16,410 nucleotides of DNA from Synechococcus sp. CPC35 (GTDB lineage Bacteria; Cyanobacteriota; Cyanobacteriia; PCC-6307; Cyanobiaceae). Location of the stretch: contig NYUU01000124.1 in assembly GCA_002684175.1 (NCBI GenBank), positions 1-16,410 on the forward strand, given 5' to 3'. A program made the translations under genes and the position numbers. The notes beneath the pieces were generated by a model. That model was not told where the DNA came from. It saw only the letters and a list, made by a program, of their open reading frames with translations, and ran no database searches. Shown piece by piece: positions 12,617-16,410 of this stretch; positions within the stretch are counted from its first letter, which is position 1, and each line of letters opens with the position of its first letter.

Positions 12617-14158
12617 ATGACTATCAGCTCGCCATCCAGTCCTTATCTGGATGGAAAGAAGCTCAATAAGATCGAGCAGAAGAAGGCTGCCAAAGACGGC
12701 CTTTCGGTAGGCAATGAAATCGAGAAATTTGCGCAACTTGGCTGGGAACAGGTTGACGAAACAGACCTGCAACTTCGTCTGAAGTGGTATGGCATGTTCT
12801 GGCGCCCGAAAACTCCCGGGAAATTCATGTTGCGACTGCGAATTCCCAACGGCGTTCTCTCAGCCCAGCAACTGCGGGTCGTGGGCTCAATCGTCGAACG
12901 CTATGGAGATAACGGCAGCTGCGACATCACCACCCGTCAAAACCTGCAGCTCCGGGGAGTTCTGCTGGGAGATCTACCCGAAATTCTGAACCGTCTCAAG
13001 GAAGCCGGGCTGAGCACGATTCAATCCGGTTTTGACAACCCTCGAAACGTCACCGGCAATCCCCTGGCCGGGATCGACCCTCTCGAGATCATCGACACAC
13101 GCCCTTACACCACCGAACTGGACAATTTCCTCACCAACAACTCGAAGGGAAATCCTGAATATTCCAATCTTCCACGTAAATGGAATACCGCTGTTGCCGG
13201 AGCCAAGGATAATTTTTTGCTCCACAACGACCTGATTTTCCACCCTGTGGAAAGGGATGGAGTGATGGGTTTCGGCGTCTGGATCGGAGGGATTCTCTCG
13301 TCCCAGATGAATTCCTATGCGATCCCGATGAATGCATGGGTGAAACCGGATGAGATCTGTCGGTTGACTGACGTGGTCATCCGCCTCTGGCGCGACAACG
13401 GTGAGCGCAACACCCGTCCCAAAGGACGGTTCCGTCTTTATCTCGACAAGGTCGGGCATGAAACCTTCCGGGAGCAGGTTGAGGACCTGTTCGGAACACT
13501 CACTCCCGATCCGGGGTCCGTCTTCGACACCACTCCCCGCTCCCACTACGGCATTCACCCCCAGAAGCAAAACAACCTCTCCTTCGCAGGTCTCCACGTT
13601 CCCGTGGGTCGTCTGACAGGTCAGGATCTGCAGGATCTGGCCACCGTCAGCCTCAATCACGGCAGCGGAGAGGTTCGTCTCACTGAAGATCAGAATGTGA
13701 TCATCGTTGGGTTGCCAGACGACAGGATCGACGCATTCAGGGCAGACCCACTGCTGAAGCGTTTCCCTCTCGAGCCAGGCACGATCGCTGCAGGCACTGT
13801 CTCCTGCACCGGAAACACCTATTGCGGCTTCGCCCTGACCAACACCAAGGATCAGGCTCTCGCCGCGGCCGAACAGCTGGATCGGGAGCTGAATCTGCCC
13901 GAGGAGCTGAAGATCCACTGGACCGGCTGCCCCAACACCTGCGGTCAGGCCTACATGGGTGCCATCGGCTTGACAGGCACCAAAGCCAAGAACAGCGAAG
14001 GCGTGATGGGTGAGGCCTACACCCTCACCCTTGGTGGTTCCCAGGGACCCGATCCCAGCGTCGGGGAACTGCATCGCAAGGGCATTCCAGCCGACGAAAT
14101 CAAAACCGTTCTCAAGGAAATTCTGATTGAAAAGTTCGGTGCCACGCCGAGAGCCTGA
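12617..14158 (+). CDS. nirA: Ferredoxin-nitrite reductase NirA
   Basis: Six-electron reduction of nitrite to ammonium with reduced ferredoxin in the cytoplasm, using a [4Fe-4S] cluster bridged to siroheme. The 513-residue protein has the four cluster cysteines at C397 and C403 (SCTGNTYC) and C438 and C442 (GCPNTC), the C-x5-C and C-x3-C arrangement of the family. The N-terminal half carries ferrodoxin-like nitrite/sulfite reductase repeats, including LRLRIPNGVLSAQQLR, GDNGSCDITTRQNLQLRG and DNPRNVTGNPLAG. The ATG at 12617 gives a normal length. The gene is followed after four bases by focA, so the two are surely cotranscribed. Its siroheme could be supplied by the cobA and CbiX-like genes just upstream on the other strand. 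Sulfite reductase is less likely given the context. Confidence 0.96.
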   Translation: MTISSPSSPYLDGKKLNKIEQKKAAKDGLSVGNEIEKFAQLGWEQVDETDLQLRLKWYGMFWRPKTPGKFMLRLRIPNGVLSAQQLRVVGSIVERYGDNGSCDITTRQNLQLRGVLLGDLPEILNRLKEAGLSTIQSGFDNPRNVTGNPLAGIDPLEIIDTRPYTTELDNFLTNNSKGNPEYSNLPRKWNTAVAGAKDNFLLHNDLIFHPVERDGVMGFGVWIGGILSSQMNSYAIPMNAWVKPDEICRLTDVVIRLWRDNGERNTRPKGRFRLYLDKVGHETFREQVEDLFGTLTPDPGSVFDTTPRSHYGIHPQKQNNLSFAGLHVPVGRLTGQDLQDLATVSLNHGSGEVRLTEDQNVIIVGLPDDRIDAFRADPLLKRFPLEPGTIAAGTVSCTGNTYCGFALTNTKDQALAAAEQLDRELNLPEELKIHWTGCPNTCGQAYMGAIGLTGTKAKNSEGVMGEAYTLTLGGSQGPDPSVGELHRKGIPADEIKTVLKEILIEKFGATPRA

Positions 14159-14162
14159 TCCG

Positions 14163-15050
14163 ATGGATTACGTCCTGCCCAATGAACTTGTCGACGGCAT
14201 GATCACCGCCGGTGGCAAAAAAGCGACAGTCAGTGTCAAGAACCTGCTGATCCGCGGCTTCTACTCCGGAGCCATCCTCGGACTGGCCGTGATCCTGGCC
14301 CTCACGGTGGGCATCCTCACCAAGCTGCCCTTTGTCGGCTCGCTGCTGTTCCCCTTCGGTTTCGCCAGCATCGTGCTGTTCGGCATGGAACTGGTCACCG
14401 GTAATTTCGCCCTGCTGCCCATGGCCACCTGGGCCGGCAAGAGTTCATGGCGTGCCACCTTCCGGAACTGGGCATGGGTATGGATCGGCAACTTCATCGG
14501 AACTGCAGTCGTGGCGCTGATCATGGCCATCAGCCTCACCAGCGGAACCATGGACGGGGCGGCAGACAACATCGGCCCGCCGGTCTGGGATGCCGTGGCT
14601 CAGAAGATCATCGCCCTGAATCAGTTCAACGTCGAAAAGAAATATGAGGCCCTGGGTGGTCTCGGATTCTTCCTCGCCTTCCTGCGCGGAGTCGTTGCCA
14701 ACTGGCTGGTCTGCCTCGGGGTCACCATGGCCCTGGTGAGCAAAAGCGTGCCGGGAAAAATCCTTGCCTGCTGGATGCCGATCACTGCATTCCAGACCAT
14801 GGGCATGGAACACATCGTTGTGAATCAGTTCCTGCATACCGCGGGTCCGATCCTGGGCTCCGGTGTCCCTTTCACCAAGGTCATCCTCTGGAACTTCCTG
14901 CCGGTGACCCTTGGCAACATCGTGGGCGGCATGGTGTTCATTGGAATGCTCTTTTACAGCACCCATCGCACCAGCATGGATGATGTGCTTCCTCAGGTCC
15001 ACGATGACAAACTCGAGCGTGAACTAGCAGCCGAAATGGGTGCCCGATGA
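14163..15050 (+). CDS. focA: FocA/NirC-type nitrite (formate/nitrite family) transporter
   Basis: A pentameric FNT-family channel of the inner membrane; beside nirA it most likely carries nitrite. The 295-residue protein has about six hydrophobic segments and family stretches in order: LLIRGFYSGAILG, LLFPFGFASIVLFGMELVTGN, VVANWLVCLGVTMAL and MGMEHIVVNQF. In the last, H217 matches the central pore histidine of FNT channels. A longer frame from 14127 overlaps the nirA end, but the ATG at 14163, four bases after the nirA stop, is the natural start. Its end overlaps the next gene by 11 bp. The name focA follows common usage in marine cyanobacteria; formate transport is not implied by this context. 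Confidence 0.93.
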   Translation: MDYVLPNELVDGMITAGGKKATVSVKNLLIRGFYSGAILGLAVILALTVGILTKLPFVGSLLFPFGFASIVLFGMELVTGNFALLPMATWAGKSSWRATFRNWAWVWIGNFIGTAVVALIMAISLTSGTMDGAADNIGPPVWDAVAQKIIALNQFNVEKKYEALGGLGFFLAFLRGVVANWLVCLGVTMALVSKSVPGKILACWMPITAFQTMGMEHIVVNQFLHTAGPILGSGVPFTKVILWNFLPVTLGNIVGGMVFIGMLFYSTHRTSMDDVLPQVHDDKLERELAAEMGAR

Positions 15051-15780
15051 TCCAGCTCTGAACACGGACGAACTCGCTCTTTGGGAAAGACTCGGTCAGG
15101 CAAGACGATCGCCTCTGGATCCTGCCTGGCTGGGAGACGTTTACTCTCCGGAGCTTTCCTCTGATCTGCGACGGGCTCTCTGCGAAAAGCTTGGAATGCT
15201 TGCAGAACGGGGCTGGCCTGTGATCCATCAGCTGGTCATCACCCATGGAGCCCAGGCGGAACTGGTGATGGCCGCAGGGCTCTGTCATCAGCCTGCCGCT
15301 CGGGACTGGCTTGTTGAACGGCTCAACGGAACAGAAGAGCACGCAGATGAGAACCTCTGCGTGCTCCAGGCCCTGTCCTGCTGGGGAGCCGATGTCTCAA
15401 ACGACGTGGTGACAACCTGCCTGCAAAATCCAGGACAGAACTACCGCCTCACCGGACTGCAATTGCTCAGCTTCCGGGCTCACACACTCACTGACAGGGA
15501 ACTGCTGAATCTTTGCGGCGAGGCACTGGACGATTTCCGCGACCCTGTGGCGATTGCAGCGATTCGAGTGCTGCAAAGGCGTGATGGTCCAGAGATCGCG
15601 CAACGACTGGCTGAACTCTGCCGATCCGAAAGCATCCCTGTCTGCGAAGCCGCCTTCCGGGCACTGGGATGCATTGCAACGCCTGAAAGCCAGGCCTCCC
15701 TGCTTGAACTGAGTCAGAGCCTGAGCGATGAGAAACGCCGGCAACTCGCACTCCAGCAACTGAACCAGCAGTTCCGCTGA
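15040..15780 (+). CDS. HEAT-repeat protein of unknown role, last gene after focA
   Basis: The 246-residue protein is alpha-helical throughout. Its second half shows HEAT-like repeats such as DPVAIAAIRVLQRRDGPEI and IPVCEAAFRALGCIATPES. Such repeats form protein-binding solenoids and occur in cyanobacterial phycobilin lyases and NblB-like proteins, but I see no lyase signature here. No signal peptide or membrane segment is present. The GTG at 15040 starts the frame, overlapping the focA end by 11 bp, which points to cotranscription and coupled translation with nirA and focA. It may bind one of their products, which is inference only. A hairpin lies 84 bases after its stop. Confidence 0.8.
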   Translation: MPDDPALNTDELALWERLGQARRSPLDPAWLGDVYSPELSSDLRRALCEKLGMLAERGWPVIHQLVITHGAQAELVMAAGLCHQPAARDWLVERLNGTEEHADENLCVLQALSCWGADVSNDVVTTCLQNPGQNYRLTGLQLLSFRAHTLTDRELLNLCGEALDDFRDPVAIAAIRVLQRRDGPEIAQRLAELCRSESIPVCEAAFRALGCIATPESQASLLELSQSLSDEKRRQLALQQLNQQFR

Positions 15781-15864
15781 AGGCAGCAGTTCACGCGTGG
15801 CCGCTAATCACCAGCCTCCACACATTTAATCAGGAAGGAATTTTTCACACATCGTGATTTCAAC

Positions 15865-15885
15865 AAGATCTCCATTTCGGATCTT
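15865..15885 (+). terminator. Weak hairpin after the nirA-focA-HEAT operon
   Basis: AAGATC (15865-15870) pairs with GATCTT (15880-15885) around a 9-base loop and is followed by a T-rich tract (CTATTTTCT). It could end the nirA transcript, but the stem is short and AT-rich. Confidence 0.3.
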
Positions 15886-16024
15886 CTATTTTCTCAACAT
15901 CAAGGGTGAATCAATCGCAGCCGTATCACATTGACAGCCAAAAACGAAGCGTCACATCAAAACATTTTTCCGGATGAAATATCTCAGCATTATCAAGTTT
16001 TGGCGCAGCAGAACATCGCCAGAA

Positions 16025-16038
16025 GCAGTCGTTGCTAC
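16025..16038 (+). promoter_or_regulatory. NtcA-like site in the right intergenic stretch
   Basis: GCAGTCGTTGCTAC differs from GTA-N8-TAC at one base. Its right half and flank, TTGCTACCAAAAC (16032-16044), match the nrtP upstream sequence TTGCTACAAAAAC (140-152) at 12 of 13 positions. It could belong to a gene beyond the edge. No clear -10 box was found at the expected spacing. Confidence 0.3.
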
Positions 16039-16184
16039 CAAAACCACTGTTCAACCTTGAAGCATTGAATACAAAAATCCAGGCGAGGCCCTGTTTAAAT
16101 AAATAGTGAAATTAATTCATTGATCTGCTGCTTCATTTCTGCAACTGATGCAAGCACCTAAGGAAACAACGACCCCTTTAATCT

Positions 16185-16206
16185 GATCATTGAGCGCTCA
16201 GATCAT
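16185..16206. repeat. Palindrome flanked by direct repeats
   Basis: A perfect 10-bp palindrome, TGAGCGCTCA (16191-16200), is bordered on both sides by the direct repeat GATCAT (16185-16190 and 16201-16206). An outer inverted pair ATCTGA (16181-16186) and TCAGAT (16198-16203) overlaps it. It could be an operator or the footprint of an insertion or recombination event. Confidence 0.45.
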
Positions 16207-16410
16207 GCCGATGGTCATCATCATCCCGGTGATCCTGCATCCATCAGGGGCACTTCAGGGAAAGCACGCTCCCCATCACCTCTGATCTGCTTTGTAGCAT
16301 TCGATACCTCCACGGGGGGTTCGCTGCTGAACACTGCCATCACATGCCGGTTTGTTGTTGGCAAACACCCTTCCGCCCGGCCCTGAACGATTCAAGCAAC
16401 ACCTGCGCAA

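Larger units (their letters stand above)
15781..16410. other. Stretch without a supportable gene at the right edge
   Basis: About 630 bases. The part from 15830 to about 16200 is clearly AT-richer than the genes and looks like intergenic DNA with poly-A and poly-T stretches. The part from about 16205 is richer in G and C, as if a gene begins near the edge. On the minus strand a frame is open from the edge to a stop at 16276-16278, and a 39-codon ATG frame spans 16221-16340. I recognise neither. A hairpin, an NtcA-like site and a palindrome inside it are listed separately. Confidence 0.6.

Noticed and set aside
14127..14162. Earlier start for focA
   Set aside because: It lies in another frame of the nirA end; the FNT protein starts naturally at 14163, four bases after the nirA stop.
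15781..16410. tRNA, small RNA or CRISPR array in the right stretch
   Set aside because: No cloverleaf, no regularly spaced repeats and no known small-RNA motif could be recognised by eye.

Overview
The window is almost certainly chromosomal DNA of a marine picocyanobacterium, most likely a high-GC marine Synechococcus. That assignment is inference from gene content. The markers are NrtP-type nitrate permease, single-subunit NarB, the cyanobacterial NarM factor, ferredoxin-type NirA, two cyanobacteria-type hypothetical proteins and NtcA-like sites. No rRNA, tRNA, insertion sequence, CRISPR array or phage gene was recognised.

The whole stretch is a nitrate-assimilation island. From left to right: the 5' end of mobA (minus strand, cut by the window edge); a 248-bp divergent promoter region; nrtP (nitrate/nitrite permease); a strong hairpin with a T-tract; narB (nitrate reductase); narM (minus, overlapping the narB end); a short low-coding stretch with an NtcA-like site and a possible 56-aa secreted peptide; a 100-aa membrane-anchored protein with a repeated ATLWSTLG motif; a Tat-exported beta-carbonic anhydrase; and moaC and moeA.

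The middle holds a DUF3598-like protein (minus) and an NAD-binding epimerase-like protein (plus), which have no obvious nitrogen role. Then come moaE and moaD (minus), moaB (plus), and cobA with a CbiX/SirB-like chelatase (minus). A possible 92-aa ORF and a structured leader precede nirA, focA and a HEAT-repeat gene (plus). The last 630 bases hold no gene I can defend, but contain a hairpin, an NtcA-like site and a palindrome between direct repeats.

Together the genes cover uptake (NrtP, FocA), reduction of nitrate to nitrite (NarB with NarM) and of nitrite to ammonium (NirA), and most of the cofactor supply. MoaC, MoaD, MoaE, MoaB, MoeA and MobA serve the molybdenum cofactor of NarB. CobA and the CbiX-like protein would serve the siroheme of NirA. 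MoaA and MoeB are not in the window. Packing is very tight: three convergent pairs overlap at their 3' ends and a fourth is only 10 bp apart.

The most interesting observations are a near-identical NtcA-type motif shared by the nrtP and nirA promoters (GTT-N4-TTGCTAC), the ATLWSTLG repeat protein beside the secreted carbonic anhydrase, an intercistronic terminator ending 11 bases before the narB start, and a CbiX-like chelatase with a degenerate second half that could fill the siroheme step.
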